Below are positions 10,009 to 20,250 of a DNA stretch of 64,000 nucleotides, one piece after another. Under the pieces are notes generated by a model. It saw only the letters and a list, made by a program, of their open reading frames with translations, searched no databases and was not told the DNA's origin. Origin of the DNA: Mesonia hippocampi (GTDB taxonomy: Bacteria > Bacteroidota > Bacteroidia > Flavobacteriales > Flavobacteriaceae); assembly GCF_014197445.1 (NCBI RefSeq), contig NZ_JACIFO010000001.1, forward strand, positions 410,566-474,565, given 5' to 3'. Position numbers and translations under genes: made by a program. Each line of letters begins with the position of its first letter. Positions within the stretch are counted from its first letter, which is position 1.

Positions 10009-11880
10009 ATGGAAGAAAAAAAGTTCGATTTAAATTCAATTATTGGCTTTGCACTTATTGCAATCATTTTAATCTGGATGCTTTACAGCAGTAAAGACGA
10101 TACCGCTCAAAATGAAGCCGATGTTAATACCCCTGCACAACAAGAGCAAATAACCGATAAAGCTCCAAAAGAATTTAATAATGCTACTGCAGCAGCAGAC
10201 AAAAAGGTGCTCCCAGATTCTATTCAAAACATCTTAAATACAGAAAAATACGGTGCATTTGCTTATTCTGCAAGCTTAACTTCTGCTACAAATGAGATAA
10301 CAACGATAGAAAATGATGTACTAAAGTTAAGTGTAAGTAATAAAGGAGGACAAGTTGTAGAAGCTAAACTTAAAAATTTTAAAACATACGACTCGTTACC
10401 AATTTACCTTATTAGAGATAACAACGCGGAGTTTAACCTAAACCTTAGCACTACCGATAACAGGAAATTAGCCACAAAAGATTTATATTTTCAACCTGAA
10501 ATTATCAAAAAAGGCGATCATACGGCTTTATCTATGAAGCTAAAAGTAGCCGAAGATAAATACTTAGAGTATTATTACGAGCTAAAACCTGGCGATTATA
10601 TGCTGGATTTTGCAGTACGTTCTAACGGATTAAACCAAGTACTTAGCGGAGATGAACTACAAGCAAATTGGAAACTTAAAGCTTATAGACATGCCAAAAG
10701 TAATTCTTACGAAAATAGATATGCCGAAATTGTCTGGGAATACGAAAACGGAAAAGATAACTATACTGGGCAAGGAAGCCTAGCCGAAGAAAGCGATAAA
10801 GATGTCTCTTGGATAGCTTTTAAACAGCACTTTTTTACTTCTATCCTACTTACCGATACGCCATTTAAAAAAGCTGATTTTATTTCTAAAAATCTTATTG
10901 AAGATGAAGAAGTAGATACCACTTACCTTAAAGCTTATGAGGCTAAATTTCCTATCGCTATAAAAGGAGGAGAAATCAACCAAAATATGAATTGGTATTA
11001 TGGTCCGTCAGATTATAAAACCTTAAAGCAATACGACCGTAATTTAGACGAGATTGTCCCATTAGGATGGGGAATTTTTGGTTGGATAAACAAATACTTT
11101 ATCATTCCATTTTTCGACTTTATCAGCGGATTTTTACCTGCAGGAATTGCCATTATCTTTTTAACCATTGCTGTAAAACTTTTACTATCGCCTATCCAGT
11201 ACAAGCAATATGTTTCGCAAGCTAAAATGAAGGTATTACGTCCTGAAATTAACGAGCTTAATGAAAAGTATAAGGATAACGCTATGAAGCGTCAGCAAGA
11301 AACCATGAAACTCTACAACAAAGCGGGAGCCAATCCTATGAGTGGATGTTTACCTTCGTTAATGCAAATTCCGGTGTTTTATGCTTTATTCCACTTTTTC
11401 CCAAGTGCGTTTGATTTACGTCAGAAAAGCTTTTTATGGGCAGAAGATTTATCTAGTTATGATACCATAGCTGAGCTTCCTTTCCATATTCCGTTGTATG
11501 GAGACCACATTAGCTTATTCCCTATTCTAGCCTCTATTGCTATCTTCTTTTATATGATGATGACCACAGGGCAAAACATGCAACCTACACAACCAGGAAT
11601 GCCTAATATGAAGTTTATTCTTTATTTATCGCCTATCTTTATGTTGGTATTCTTTAATAACTATGCAAGTGGACTTTCTGTTTATTACCTTACCTCTAAC
11701 CTTATTACCCTTGGGATTATGTTGGTAATTAAAAACTTTATTATTGACGATAATAAAATACTGGCTAAAATTGAACAGAACAAACAAAAACCTGCCAAGA
11801 AAAAAGGAAAATTTGCGAGAAAATTCCAAGAAATCATGGAGGAAGCTGAAAAACAACAGCGTAATAAAAACAGCAAATAA
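10009..11880 (+). CDS. yidC: Membrane protein insertase YidC
   Basis: 623 residues. It inserts and folds inner-membrane proteins, alone or with the Sec translocon. An N-terminal membrane segment (residues 10-26) is followed by a large periplasmic beta domain (about 60-350) and the conserved five-helix core beginning near residue 365 (IIFLTIAVKLLLSPIQYKQY), with MSGCLPSLMQIPVF and a C-terminal helix pair. The basic tail (KKKGKFARKFQEIMEE) fits ribosome contact. The pyrG-yidC order is common in Flavobacteriia. A strong hairpin terminator follows. Confidence 0.97.
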   Translation: MEEKKFDLNSIIGFALIAIILIWMLYSSKDDTAQNEADVNTPAQQEQITDKAPKEFNNATAAADKKVLPDSIQNILNTEKYGAFAYSASLTSATNEITTIENDVLKLSVSNKGGQVVEAKLKNFKTYDSLPIYLIRDNNAEFNLNLSTTDNRKLATKDLYFQPEIIKKGDHTALSMKLKVAEDKYLEYYYELKPGDYMLDFAVRSNGLNQVLSGDELQANWKLKAYRHAKSNSYENRYAEIVWEYENGKDNYTGQGSLAEESDKDVSWIAFKQHFFTSILLTDTPFKKADFISKNLIEDEEVDTTYLKAYEAKFPIAIKGGEINQNMNWYYGPSDYKTLKQYDRNLDEIVPLGWGIFGWINKYFIIPFFDFISGFLPAGIAIIFLTIAVKLLLSPIQYKQYVSQAKMKVLRPEINELNEKYKDNAMKRQQETMKLYNKAGANPMSGCLPSLMQIPVFYALFHFFPSAFDLRQKSFLWAEDLSSYDTIAELPFHIPLYGDHISLFPILASIAIFFYMMMTTGQNMQPTQPGMPNMKFILYLSPIFMLVFFNNYASGLSVYYLTSNLITLGIMLVIKNFIIDDNKILAKIEQNKQKPAKKKGKFARKFQEIMEEAEKQQRNKNSK

Positions 11881-11929
11881 TTTTGCTCAACATTAAATGC
11901 TAAACTATTGTAAGGTAGTTTTGGTCTAA

Positions 11930-11976
11930 AAAAATAAACCCTAAGTTTTTAAAAAGCTTAGGGTTTATTTTTTGTA
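11930..11976. terminator. Bidirectional intrinsic terminator after yidC
   Basis: A long inverted repeat (AATAAACCCTAAG with CTTAGGGTTTATT) flanked by A and T runs lies between the convergent yidC and Crp/Fnr-type genes, so it can serve both. Confidence 0.85.
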
Positions 11977-12008
11977 TTTGATGCGATTGTTTCTTTTCTT
12001 AAATAATT

Positions 12009-12596
12009 TTACCTAAAAACTTTACGGTTTATAATTTTAACTTCCCCATCTTGTGCTAGTTGTTTAATTGCTCGAATAACTGTTTCAACTCGTTGTCCTG
12101 TTAAATCTGCAATTTGTTGTCGTGTAAGCTCTACCTGAAAAAGTTTTTCACCTCCATATTTATTTTTCAGAAAGTCTATCAAGGTTAAAATTCGGTGTTC
12201 TGGAGAGTGTACCGATATTTCTTTTAAAATTGTAGCTTTATAATATAAACGTTTAGCTAAAATTTTAGTGAATTTTAAATTAATTTCAGGATTATGCCTT
12301 AGTAATTCAAAAAACTTTTTTTTTGAAAGTTTATAGTATGTTGTGGGTTTTACAGCAGCTGCAGAGGCGGGATATTTAAAATTAGCAAACAAAGGTGGTT
12401 CGGCAAAGCTTTCTCCATTATAAAAAAAAGCCTGAATAAACTCCTTACCATTATCGTTTATATTAAACATTTTCACTTCACCTATTTTAATTTGAAAATA
12501 AAAATCTGCCCGTGCTTTTTCGGTTACAATATTTTCTAACGCTTTAATTTTTTCGAGGGTTGCTCCAAAATCTAGTAATATTTCTTCAGGAATCAT
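12009..12596 (-). CDS. Crp/Fnr-family transcriptional regulator
   Basis: 195 residues: a cyclic-nucleotide-binding-type beta roll (about 1-110), a dimer helix, and a C-terminal winged helix with the recognition pattern LTRQQIADLTGQRVETVIRAIKQL. No N-terminal cysteine cluster is present, so it is not an oxygen-sensing FeS Fnr. It is divergent from a small membrane protein and a truncated globin gene. Together these suggest a nitric-oxide-responsive module; that is inference from neighbours and family knowledge. Confidence 0.85.
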   Translation of the reverse strand: MIPEEILLDFGATLEKIKALENIVTEKARADFYFQIKIGEVKMFNINDNGKEFIQAFFYNGESFAEPPLFANFKYPASAAAVKPTTYYKLSKKKFFELLRHNPEINLKFTKILAKRLYYKATILKEISVHSPEHRILTLIDFLKNKYGGEKLFQVELTRQQIADLTGQRVETVIRAIKQLAQDGEVKIINRKVFR

Positions 12597-12674
12597 TTCT
12601 TTATGATTTGCCTCATAAAATAAGGCTTATTATACATGTAAATTTACCTTAAATTAAGTAATATTTATTTTATC

Positions 12675-12962
12675 ATGAGATATTTATCTATAAAAAAAAT
12701 GCAACATGAGTTTCTAAAGGACTATTATATGTATATTCCTTTAACTATCATCCTTAATAGCTGCGTAGGCTCTGTTGCTGCTATGGGAATTTTGGCACAG
12801 GGTACAAATTTATTATCAGCAATAGAACTTACTATTTGCGTATCGTTATGCATGGGGTACAACGCAGCATTATTAGCTGGTCTAAATAAAAAGTTTGCTT
12901 TTTGGCTTTTAATAATCGGTATGCTTGTAAACACATTATTAATTTTTATAACTTTACTGTAA
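12675..12962 (+). CDS. Small two-to-three-helix membrane protein
   Basis: 95 residues. After a polar start (MRYLSIKKMQHEFLKDYY) there are hydrophobic segments at about 20-45, 48-70 and 76-95. The family is not recognised by name. It is divergent from the Crp/Fnr-type regulator and only 5 bp before the globin gene, so it is probably co-transcribed with the globin and controlled by the regulator. Confidence 0.7.
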   Translation: MRYLSIKKMQHEFLKDYYMYIPLTIILNSCVGSVAAMGILAQGTNLLSAIELTICVSLCMGYNAALLAGLNKKFAFWLLIIGMLVNTLLIFITLL

Positions 12963-12967
12963 AAATA

Positions 12968-13363
12968 ATGAAAAAAAATATCGAATCTCAAGAAGATGTT
13001 ACCTTACTCGTACATACTTTTTATGCTAAAGTTAGAGAAAATAAACTTCTGGGACCTGTTTTTAACAATGTTATAAAAGATTGGCCTTCACATCTAAAAT
13101 TACTTGTGAGTTTTTGGGAGAGTAATCTTTTTTTTGAAAGAAAATATTTTGGTAACCCAATGCATGCGCATATAGAAGTCGATAAAAAAGTTAAAGGTAT
13201 AATTAATGAACTTTATTTTGAAACTTGGTTAACCCTATGGAATGAAACCATTGATGAGCTTTTTGAAGGCGAAACGGCTGAAATTGCTAAAAACAGAGCA
13301 AAGAACATGGCGTTTTTTCTAAATAAAAATATTTTTGATGCTCGAAATCATCAACCTCAATAG
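12968..13363 (+). CDS. Group III truncated hemoglobin
   Basis: 131 residues from ATG 12968; the frame is open further upstream inside the preceding gene, but family length supports this start. Conserved features are LLGPVFNNVIKDWPSHL, the FWES segment and HAHIEV, with the proximal His in the F helix. Group III globins bind O2 or NO; in Flavobacteriia they often accompany Crp/Fnr-type regulators and denitrification or stress genes. It ends before a bidirectional terminator. Confidence 0.9.
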   Translation: MKKNIESQEDVTLLVHTFYAKVRENKLLGPVFNNVIKDWPSHLKLLVSFWESNLFFERKYFGNPMHAHIEVDKKVKGIINELYFETWLTLWNETIDELFEGETAEIAKNRAKNMAFFLNKNIFDARNHQPQ

Positions 13364-13387
13364 GTAAAGTTACCTACTGCCAATAAT

Positions 13388-13446
13388 AAAAGCTAAGTAT
13401 TTTCTACCTTAAAAATTAATCGCTGGTAAAAAACACTTAGCTTTTG
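13388..13446. terminator. Bidirectional terminator-like hairpin
   Basis: Arms AAAAGCTAAGT and ACTTAGCTTTT with a large loop, between the globin gene and the convergent fasciclin lipoprotein gene. Confidence 0.65.
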
Positions 13447-13473
13447 TAAGTTTTTATAAAATATGGCAGTCAA

Positions 13474-14871
13474 TTATCGCAACATAACCGTGTCTATACG
13501 GTGTAAAATACCGTTATATGCTCTTGCATTGGTTTTGATAATATTGCTGGTTCTATTCTGTAAATCTTTTAATTTATTAGCATCTTGTGTTATGTTTCCG
13601 CCTAGCATTTCTATAGTTTGCTGCTGAAAATCGGTAGCTGATAAATATAAATTTTCTGCAATATGTAAATTTAAAATATCGGTTAAGTCCTGTGTTGTAA
13701 TATGCGCTAAAGTAGCATTTTCTGTAGGATACAATTCTAACAACACACGCTCAAAAGCTTTATTGTCTGGAGCAAAAACAGTATAAGGGGGCGTATGGGT
13801 AGTATTGGCATTATCGTTAAGGAAATCAAGGTAATTCTGAGTAGCTTGGTCTTCTCTACTTAATGCTTCATGGAAATTTACCAGTTGATTATCTGCTTCG
13901 ATAAAGGTTTTTAAATAAGCAATTGGGATAAAATTATCGGTTAAATGGATTACCCCATTTGTACAAACAATATTAGGCGTATTGATAGATGTTGTTGCGT
14001 TAAGCTTTGTTCCTAAGGTATTATTCATAAAGATAGAGAGCTGATGTTCCTCCTGTGCATCATAAGCTAAACTGCTAAAATAATCGGTTTTAAACGCATT
14101 AGAAGTTAGTTTCCCTTCCATCCATTGGTTGTTTAATAAATTATTTAACGCAGCTTCACTAAGGTGTGAAAAATCAGTGTTTTGAAAAAAACTATTATTA
14201 GGAATAAACAGGGTGTAATTTAGGGTATTCTGTGTAAGCTTATCTTTAAACTCGGTGAAATTGCTTAAGTTTTGTAAAACCGAATAATATTCCTGAAAAT
14301 TTTTATCGGCTGTTACAAACGTATATAATGTAGGTAGAGGAATTACATGATCTACGCCGTGTAATATTCCATTATCTACATCGATATCGGCTTCGGTAAT
14401 TTTAGAAATTCCGTTAAAAAGCACTTCTTCATTTGTATTAATCAGCATGCTTAAGTTGGTCGTAGTACTATCGGTAATAGGAGTTGTAGCGTTTGTTTTG
14501 GTATATCCGCTTACAAAATTACTTTTAGGTACCAAACTAGATAATAAATGGTAATTTACAAGTTGTAAAGCCGTATCATTATCCAAATCTGCTAAACTTG
14601 TTAGGTTATTTTCTTCCAAATAAGTTTCTATAGCCGTATTATTAGGCGCAAATACAGTATGTGTCCCTGCATTTCCGTCTAATGTATTTGCCATATTGGT
14701 GCGTACAAGCAGGTTGTAAAATAAGCTATATTCGGGTGTTTTTTCTAAGAAATTGGTAATAGAATTTGTCCCTTCAATAATACGTCCACCATCATCATTG
14801 CTACAACTTAACAGTAACAAAAAGATAAAGCTTAAGCTGGTAATTTTTTTGATTTTTAAAATAAAATTCAT
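13474..14871 (-). CDS. Lipoprotein with three fasciclin (FAS1) domains
   Basis: 465 residues. A signal peptide ends in a lipobox (LLLLSCSND), so the protein is probably membrane-anchored. Three FAS1-like domains follow at about 35-165, 170-315 and 320-465, each with an H-box-like pattern: HTVFAPNNTAI and NGILHGVDHVIPLP in the first, YTLFIPNNSFF in the second, YTVFAPDNKAFE and NGILHRIDTVM in the third. FAS1 proteins mediate adhesion or surface functions; the ligand here is unknown. Divergent from the MORN-repeat gene. Confidence 0.88.
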   Translation of the reverse strand: MNFILKIKKITSLSFIFLLLLSCSNDDGGRIIEGTNSITNFLEKTPEYSLFYNLLVRTNMANTLDGNAGTHTVFAPNNTAIETYLEENNLTSLADLDNDTALQLVNYHLLSSLVPKSNFVSGYTKTNATTPITDSTTTNLSMLINTNEEVLFNGISKITEADIDVDNGILHGVDHVIPLPTLYTFVTADKNFQEYYSVLQNLSNFTEFKDKLTQNTLNYTLFIPNNSFFQNTDFSHLSEAALNNLLNNQWMEGKLTSNAFKTDYFSSLAYDAQEEHQLSIFMNNTLGTKLNATTSINTPNIVCTNGVIHLTDNFIPIAYLKTFIEADNQLVNFHEALSREDQATQNYLDFLNDNANTTHTPPYTVFAPDNKAFERVLLELYPTENATLAHITTQDLTDILNLHIAENLYLSATDFQQQTIEMLGGNITQDANKLKDLQNRTSNIIKTNARAYNGILHRIDTVMLR

Positions 14872-14905
14872 TCTTTAGAGTTTTAAACGTAAAAATACAA
14901 TAGCT

Positions 14906-15610
14906 ATGCGTATAAACAAATTTACATGCCTATTATTATGGGGGTTGGGCAGTGTCTTTTTTAGCCAAGCACAAGAAGTTAATCAATTTGATGCACAGGG
15001 AAATCGCCATGGGAAATGGGTAAAACACTATGAAAATTCAGACCAAATACGCTATCAAGGCACTTTTGAGCATGGTAAAGAAGTAGGTACTTTTAAATTT
15101 TACAAACCCGATAGTAAAAAACAACCTGTAGCCACCAAAACTTATCGTGCTAATAATGATACTATACAGGTAAAGTTTTATAACAAAACAGGCAACCTGG
15201 TAAGCCAAGGTGGAATGTTAGGACAACAACGGGAAGGAAAATGGATTATCTACCATAAAAACAGTAAACAAGCCATGAATATAGAGTATTATAAAAATAA
15301 TAAACTACATGGTTGGGTAGAAACTTATTTCCCAGATGGTACACTTACCGAGCGTACTCATTATAAGCATGGCGTTTTAGATGGAGAACAATTTATCTAC
15401 GGAAAAAACGGACAGCTAATTCAGTATTATACATATAAGAATGGGAAATTACACGGATTAACCAAAACCTATTCAGGTACTGGGAAACTACGTTCTGAAG
15501 GGAATTATAAAAATGGAATGCGCCATGGTGAATGGAAAACTTATGAAAACGATAGCCTAAAAACACAAAAATATCCAAATTTAAAACCTAGTGTAATCAA
15601 GAAAGAATAA
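14906..15610 (+). CDS. Secreted MORN-repeat (YwqK-like) protein
   Basis: 234 residues with an N-terminal signal peptide ([17 protein letters not shown]) and about eight MORN-type repeats with the pattern G.W..Y...G.L, such as [27 protein letters not shown] and [12 protein letters not shown]. These beta-hairpin repeats are common in secreted Bacteroidota proteins and in YwqK-type antitoxins; the export signal argues against a cytoplasmic antitoxin role. Just upstream of mnmA on the same strand. Confidence 0.85.
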   Translation: MRINKFTCLLLWGLGSVFFSQAQEVNQFDAQGNRHGKWVKHYENSDQIRYQGTFEHGKEVGTFKFYKPDSKKQPVATKTYRANNDTIQVKFYNKTGNLVSQGGMLGQQREGKWIIYHKNSKQAMNIEYYKNNKLHGWVETYFPDGTLTERTHYKHGVLDGEQFIYGKNGQLIQYYTYKNGKLHGLTKTYSGTGKLRSEGNYKNGMRHGEWKTYENDSLKTQKYPNLKPSVIKKE

Positions 15611-15626
15611 ATCCGACAGATAAACG

Positions 15627-15634
15627 TACTTTTG
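15627..15634 (+). promoter_or_regulatory. Candidate -7 promoter element for mnmA
   Basis: TACTTTTG matches TAnnTTTG and lies 20 bp before the GTG start of mnmA, giving a very short leader. Confidence 0.4.
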
Positions 15635-15654
15635 TACAGATAAAATATGATGTT

Positions 15655-16854
15655 GTGGGAAACAAAAAAAGAGTAATTGTAGGTTTAAGTGGCGGAGTAG
15701 ATTCTAGTGTTTCTGCTTACTTATTAAAAGAACAAGGATATGATGTTATTGGCTTGTTTATGAAAAACTGGCACGATGATTCGGTAACCATTAGCGATGA
15801 ATGCCCTTGGTTAGACGATAGTAACGACGCGATGCTTGTGGCAGAAAAATTAGGAATTCCGTTTCAAACCGTAGATTTAAGCGAACAATATAAAGAACGT
15901 ATCGTTGACTATATGTTTAACGAATACGAAAACGGACGCACACCCAACCCTGATGTGTTGTGTAACCGAGAAATAAAGTTTGATGTTTTTATGAAAATTG
16001 CCTTATCGCTTGGTGCAGATTATGTAGCAACAGGGCATTATTGCCGTAGGGATAGCCTCCAAATAAACGGAAAGACACAATACCGTTTACTAGCAGGAAA
16101 GGATAAAAACAAAGACCAATCTTATTTTTTATGTCAGCTTTCGCAAGAACAACTTAGCAAAACGCTATTTCCTATTGGCGAGCTTCAAAAAAGTGAGGTA
16201 AGAGAAATTGCAGCACAACAAAACCTGGTAACGGCCAATAAAAAAGATTCGCAAGGACTTTGTTTTATAGGTAAAGTTCGTTTACCAGACTTTCTTCAGC
16301 AAAAATTAAAGCCCAAAAAAGGAGATATTGTAGAGGTCGATGCAGCAAATGATATTTATAAAAAAGTGCTTCCCGAATCATTTTCTTCTAAAGAAGAAGA
16401 ATTGGACTTTTTAGCACAAAAAACAATTTATCCATTAGGAATTGGCAAAAAAGTTGGCGAACATAACGGCGCGCATTATTTTACAAAAGGACAACGTAAA
16501 GGGCTTGCTGTTGGTGGTACTCCCCTACCTTTATTTGTGATAGAAACCGATGTGGTAAATAACATCATTTACACCGGTCAAGGAAAAAATCATCCAGGAC
16601 TATTGCGCCGAGGATTATTGGTAAAACCTAACGAGACACATTGGATTAGAGAAGATTTAGCCATAAAAACAGGCGAAAGCATGCCTATAAAAGCACGCAT
16701 ACGCTACCGCCAAACCCTAGAAGACGCAAAACTATACCAAACCGAGAAAGGCTTGTATGTAATATTTGATACTCCGCAAACGGCAATTGCCGAAGGGCAA
16801 TTTGTAGCTTGGTATTTGGATGATGAATTGATAGGTTCTGGAGTAATTTCGTAA
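15655..16854 (+). CDS. mnmA: tRNA-specific 2-thiouridylase MnmA
   Basis: 399 residues. It thiolates U34 of Lys, Glu and Gln tRNAs. The N-terminal PP-loop is [10 protein letters not shown]. The catalytic cysteines are expected in [11 protein letters not shown] and QGLCFIG, both present, with TGHYCR between. The start is a GTG at 15655; nearby ATGs are out of frame. The spacing from a -7 element supports this start. Confidence 0.96.
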   Translation: MGNKKRVIVGLSGGVDSSVSAYLLKEQGYDVIGLFMKNWHDDSVTISDECPWLDDSNDAMLVAEKLGIPFQTVDLSEQYKERIVDYMFNEYENGRTPNPDVLCNREIKFDVFMKIALSLGADYVATGHYCRRDSLQINGKTQYRLLAGKDKNKDQSYFLCQLSQEQLSKTLFPIGELQKSEVREIAAQQNLVTANKKDSQGLCFIGKVRLPDFLQQKLKPKKGDIVEVDAANDIYKKVLPESFSSKEEELDFLAQKTIYPLGIGKKVGEHNGAHYFTKGQRKGLAVGGTPLPLFVIETDVVNNIIYTGQGKNHPGLLRRGLLVKPNETHWIREDLAIKTGESMPIKARIRYRQTLEDAKLYQTEKGLYVIFDTPQTAIAEGQFVAWYLDDELIGSGVIS

Positions 16855-16882
16855 CTTGTAGGCAAATTGTATATTTGCTTAT

Positions 16883-18490
16883 ATGAAGCTTAATTGTATT
16901 ATTATATTCCTTATTCTAGGAATATTTCCGCTTACAGCACAAGAACATGCTTGGGTTTATTTTAACGATAAACCCCAAGCTGATACTTATTTAGCTAATC
17001 CACAAAGTATGCTTAGTCAACGGGCATTAGCTAGAAAAAACCTACACCAAACCCCTATTGATGTACGCGATGTTCCTGTAGAAGAAAGTTATGTAACTAC
17101 GATAAAAAACCAGACAGGAATTTCTGTAAAAGCAACTTCTAAATGGCTTAATTGCGTACACGTAATTGGAGATATTAATACCATTAACGCACTTATCAAT
17201 TTTAATTTTGTCGATAAAATTGTATTCGCGAATAAAAATATAAGTCCGGTTACTTCCAAAATAAATAAAAGAGATTATACTACAATAACAAAAAATGTAG
17301 AAAATCAAGAAGAAGTATATACCTACGGAAATACACAAGAGCAGGTAGAAATGTTAAACGCTCATGTGCTACATGAAAACAATTATACTGGCGAAAACAT
17401 ACATATTGCCGTGATAGATGGCGGATTTTCGGGCGTAATGAACATAGCAGCTTTTTCTGAGCTACGCAACCAAAATAGACTTCTAGGTGGTTATGATTTT
17501 GTAGAAAAATCTACCAATTATTGGCTTCCTGCTGGAGATCACGGCACAAAAGTTTTGGCGACAATGGCAGGGAATATCCCTAACCAATATGTAGGTACAG
17601 CGCCAAAAGCCAGTTATTATTTATTTAGAACCGAAGATGGTAATGCTGAAACTCCCGTAGAAGAAAGCTACTGGGTAGAAGCCATAGAACGAGCCGATAG
17701 CTTAGGCGTAAATGTCATAAATACCTCTTTAGGTTATAGTATTTATGATAATTCTGCATACAGTTACACCCCTTCTGATATGGATGGACAAACAGCTTTT
17801 TGTTCCAAAGCAGCCAATATTGCCACCGAAAAAGGGATGCTTGTAGTGGTTTCTGCAGGAAATTCTGGAAACAATAGCTCTTTTCCAAATATTAGTGCTC
17901 CCGCAGATGCTAATGTACTTACGGTAGGTGCTGTAGATAGTAATGAAACTTATGCTAATTTCAGTTCTATTGGTTCTACCGCAGACGGCAGAATAAAACC
18001 CGATGTTATGGCAAAAGGTGTTTCTACGGCGGTAATAAATGCTAACAATACCATTGTTGCCAACAACGGAACTTCGTTTTCTGCTCCTATTATCGCTGGT
18101 GCAGCCGCTTGTTTATGGCAAGCAAACCCATCCAAAACCGCCGAAGAGCTTATGCAAATTATAAAAGCTTCTTCCTCTAGATACAACCAACCAGATAATT
18201 TTTATGGTTATGGAATACCCGATTTTAGTTTAGCCCTTAATAATGTCTTAAACACCACAAAAAATAAAACCAATACTAGTTTAGTTTACCCTAATCCTAC
18301 CAACAATTTTATTCAAATAAATACATCTTACACTTTCAATTATAAAATCTATAATACACAGGGAAAATTAATAGAAAAGCGTAAAGGTGTACAACAAAAA
18401 ATTGATGTCTCAAACTTTACACAAGGAATATATATTCTTCATTTAGAGATAGAAAAACAAAACTTTATTCATAAAATAATAAAATACTAA
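16883..18490 (+). CDS. Secreted subtilisin-like (S8) protease with type IX sorting domain
   Basis: 535 residues. A signal peptide ends near LTAQE. A short prodomain is followed by the S8 catalytic core with Asp in IAVIDGGFSG, His in DHGTKVLATMAG and Ser in GTSFSAPIIAGAAA. The C-terminal 75 residues begin VYPNPTNNF and have the beta pattern of Por secretion (T9SS) sorting domains, which target proteins to the surface or medium. A TATATTTG promoter-like box at 16870-16877 lies only 5 bp before the ATG, so the transcript may be nearly leaderless. The stop overlaps the next gene start. Confidence 0.93.
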   Translation: MKLNCIIIFLILGIFPLTAQEHAWVYFNDKPQADTYLANPQSMLSQRALARKNLHQTPIDVRDVPVEESYVTTIKNQTGISVKATSKWLNCVHVIGDINTINALINFNFVDKIVFANKNISPVTSKINKRDYTTITKNVENQEEVYTYGNTQEQVEMLNAHVLHENNYTGENIHIAVIDGGFSGVMNIAAFSELRNQNRLLGGYDFVEKSTNYWLPAGDHGTKVLATMAGNIPNQYVGTAPKASYYLFRTEDGNAETPVEESYWVEAIERADSLGVNVINTSLGYSIYDNSAYSYTPSDMDGQTAFCSKAANIATEKGMLVVVSAGNSGNNSSFPNISAPADANVLTVGAVDSNETYANFSSIGSTADGRIKPDVMAKGVSTAVINANNTIVANNGTSFSAPIIAGAAACLWQANPSKTAEELMQIIKASSSRYNQPDNFYGYGIPDFSLALNNVLNTTKNKTNTSLVYPNPTNNFIQINTSYTFNYKIYNTQGKLIEKRKGVQQKIDVSNFTQGIYILHLEIEKQNFIHKIIKY

Positions 18491-19428
18491 TGACAACTAA
18501 TAGAATAACACAGCTTTTTAATGTAAAATACCCTATAATTCAAGGAGGAATGATTTGGGCAAGCGGATGGAGATTAGCTAGCGCTGTAAGCAATGCTGGC
18601 GGACTTGGAGTGATTGGTGCTGGCTCGATGTACCCAGACGTTTTACAAGAGCATATTACAAAATGTAAACAAGCAACCGATAAACCTTTTGCGGTAAATG
18701 TACCTATGCTCTATCCTAATATCGAAGAAATTATACAGATTATAATTAAAGAAAATATAAAAATAGTATTTACTTCTGCAGGAAATCCTAAAACATGGAC
18801 TCCCTTATTAAAAGAAAACGGAATAACGGTAGTACATGTAGTAAGCAGTTTAAAATTTGCTTTAAAAGCCGAAGCAGCAGGCGTAGATGCTGTTGTAGCA
18901 GAAGGCTTTGAAGCTGGAGGACATAATGGCCGAGATGAAACCACGACCTTTACGCTAATTCCTATGGTAAAAGAACAATTAAAAATACCCTTAATTGCTG
19001 CAGGAGGAATCGCAACAGGAAGAGGCATGCTGGCAGCAATGGTATTGGGTGCAGATGCTGTACAAATAGGAAGCAGATTTGTAGCCACACCAGAGGCTTC
19101 ATCTCATCAAAACTTCAAAAATGCAGTTGTCGAAGCTAAAGAAGGAGATACAAAACTCACCTTAAAAGAATTAGCTCCTGTACGACTCATTAAAAATAAG
19201 TTTTTTAACGATGTGGAAGAACTTTACAAAACAGGACCTGGCATAGATGAGTTAAAAGCACTTTTGGGAAGAGCGCGAGCCAAAAAAGGAATGTTTGAAG
19301 GCGACCTTATAGAAGGTGAATTAGAAATAGGACAAATAAGCGGTTTAATTCACGAAATAAAACCAGCAGCTGTAGTAATAAACGACATTATGGAAGAATT
19401 TGAGAGCGTAAAAAAAGAAATGTTCTAA
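18490..19428 (+). CDS. Nitronate monooxygenase / FabK-like flavoprotein
   Basis: 312 residues with the FMN-dependent TIM-barrel pattern: IIQGGMIWASG at the N-terminus, GLGVIGAGSM, DAVVAEGFEAGGHNG with the family His, LIAAGGIATG and GADAVQIGSRFVAT. This family includes nitronate monooxygenases (2-nitropropane dioxygenase) and FabK-type enoyl-ACP reductases, which motifs alone do not separate. The start overlaps the upstream protease stop by one base (TAATG), so translation is coupled, although a functional link to the protease is not obvious. Confidence 0.9.
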   Translation: MTTNRITQLFNVKYPIIQGGMIWASGWRLASAVSNAGGLGVIGAGSMYPDVLQEHITKCKQATDKPFAVNVPMLYPNIEEIIQIIIKENIKIVFTSAGNPKTWTPLLKENGITVVHVVSSLKFALKAEAAGVDAVVAEGFEAGGHNGRDETTTFTLIPMVKEQLKIPLIAAGGIATGRGMLAAMVLGADAVQIGSRFVATPEASSHQNFKNAVVEAKEGDTKLTLKELAPVRLIKNKFFNDVEELYKTGPGIDELKALLGRARAKKGMFEGDLIEGELEIGQISGLIHEIKPAAVVINDIMEEFESVKKEMF

Positions 19429-19455
19429 ATTTTAGACACATTGTAAATATTTATA

Positions 19456-19492
19456 AAAATCTCTGTGTTAATTTTTTAGCATAGAGATTTTA
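19456..19492. terminator. Terminator-like hairpin between convergent genes
   Basis: AAAATCTCT pairs with AGAGATTTT around a T-rich loop, between the flavoprotein gene and the convergent ion-channel gene. Confidence 0.7.
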
Positions 19493-20164
19493 CTTTTCTA
19501 TAGAAGCCATTCCTAATAGTCTAGCTATAATTACCGCAGGAAATAACACCCCCATAACCGATAAAAATGTGGCTAACATTTTTGTAAAAATATTTACCGG
19601 ATAAATATCTCCAAATCCTACCGTAGTTAATGAAGATAGGCTAAAATATATAAAGTGTACATAATCTATATCATTTCCTTGTAATGCTACATTTCCTGCT
19701 ATAGATTCTCCTGTAGTACTATGTATTACCTCTAGAGTTAATGCGCCCATCAAAGCTAATAACAAGTATACATTTACAGCGCCTATTACCCTATAGGCAT
19801 TAATACTATAATCTCTAAACAAGAGTTTTAAGTTGATGATTATAAATAAAATAGTATTGGCTATAGCGATTAAATTTTCTAATACATAGTACGAGTAAGG
19901 ATTATCGCCAAAACGTATAACTCTTAATCCTAAATGAATACTAAATAAGGTTACACTAATAAAAATTAACCATTTATTATTGGTAGAAAACGCTCCTGAA
20001 AGAAATACGCTTAACAGTAAGACATTAAAAAGTAAAATACCTTGGTTACTAGTAGCCATAACAATTGGCAGAACAAAAACTACACAGAGTAACATTACTA
20101 AAAGTGTAACAAAACTAACATCTGCCAACCAATACGATTGTATCTTATTAACGTAATTTTTCAC
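19490..20164 (-). CDS. Potassium-channel-like membrane protein
   Basis: 224 residues, with several hydrophobic segments through residue 150, then the pore loop SLSSLTTVGFGDIYPVN carrying the K+ selectivity signature TVGFGD, and a final inner helix. This resembles the two-helix ion-channel module (Ion_trans_2) preceded by extra membrane helices. There is no cytoplasmic regulatory domain after the last helix. The start codon is GTG at 20164. Confidence 0.88.
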   Translation of the reverse strand: MKNYVNKIQSYWLADVSFVTLLVMLLCVVFVLPIVMATSNQGILLFNVLLLSVFLSGAFSTNNKWLIFISVTLFSIHLGLRVIRFGDNPYSYYVLENLIAIANTILFIIINLKLLFRDYSINAYRVIGAVNVYLLLALMGALTLEVIHSTTGESIAGNVALQGNDIDYVHFIYFSLSSLTTVGFGDIYPVNIFTKMLATFLSVMGVLFPAVIIARLLGMASIEK

Positions 20165-20250
20165 CAGTTATATATTGCTTAGGTGAAACAAAAATACAAA
20201 GATTAGCTTTTATCCTGTTCTTTTCTAGAAAAATACTTTTATGCTAAACG

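Noticed and set aside
12902..12967. Upstream extension of the globin gene
   Set aside because: It would overlap the preceding membrane protein gene and exceed family length; ATG 12968 fits better.
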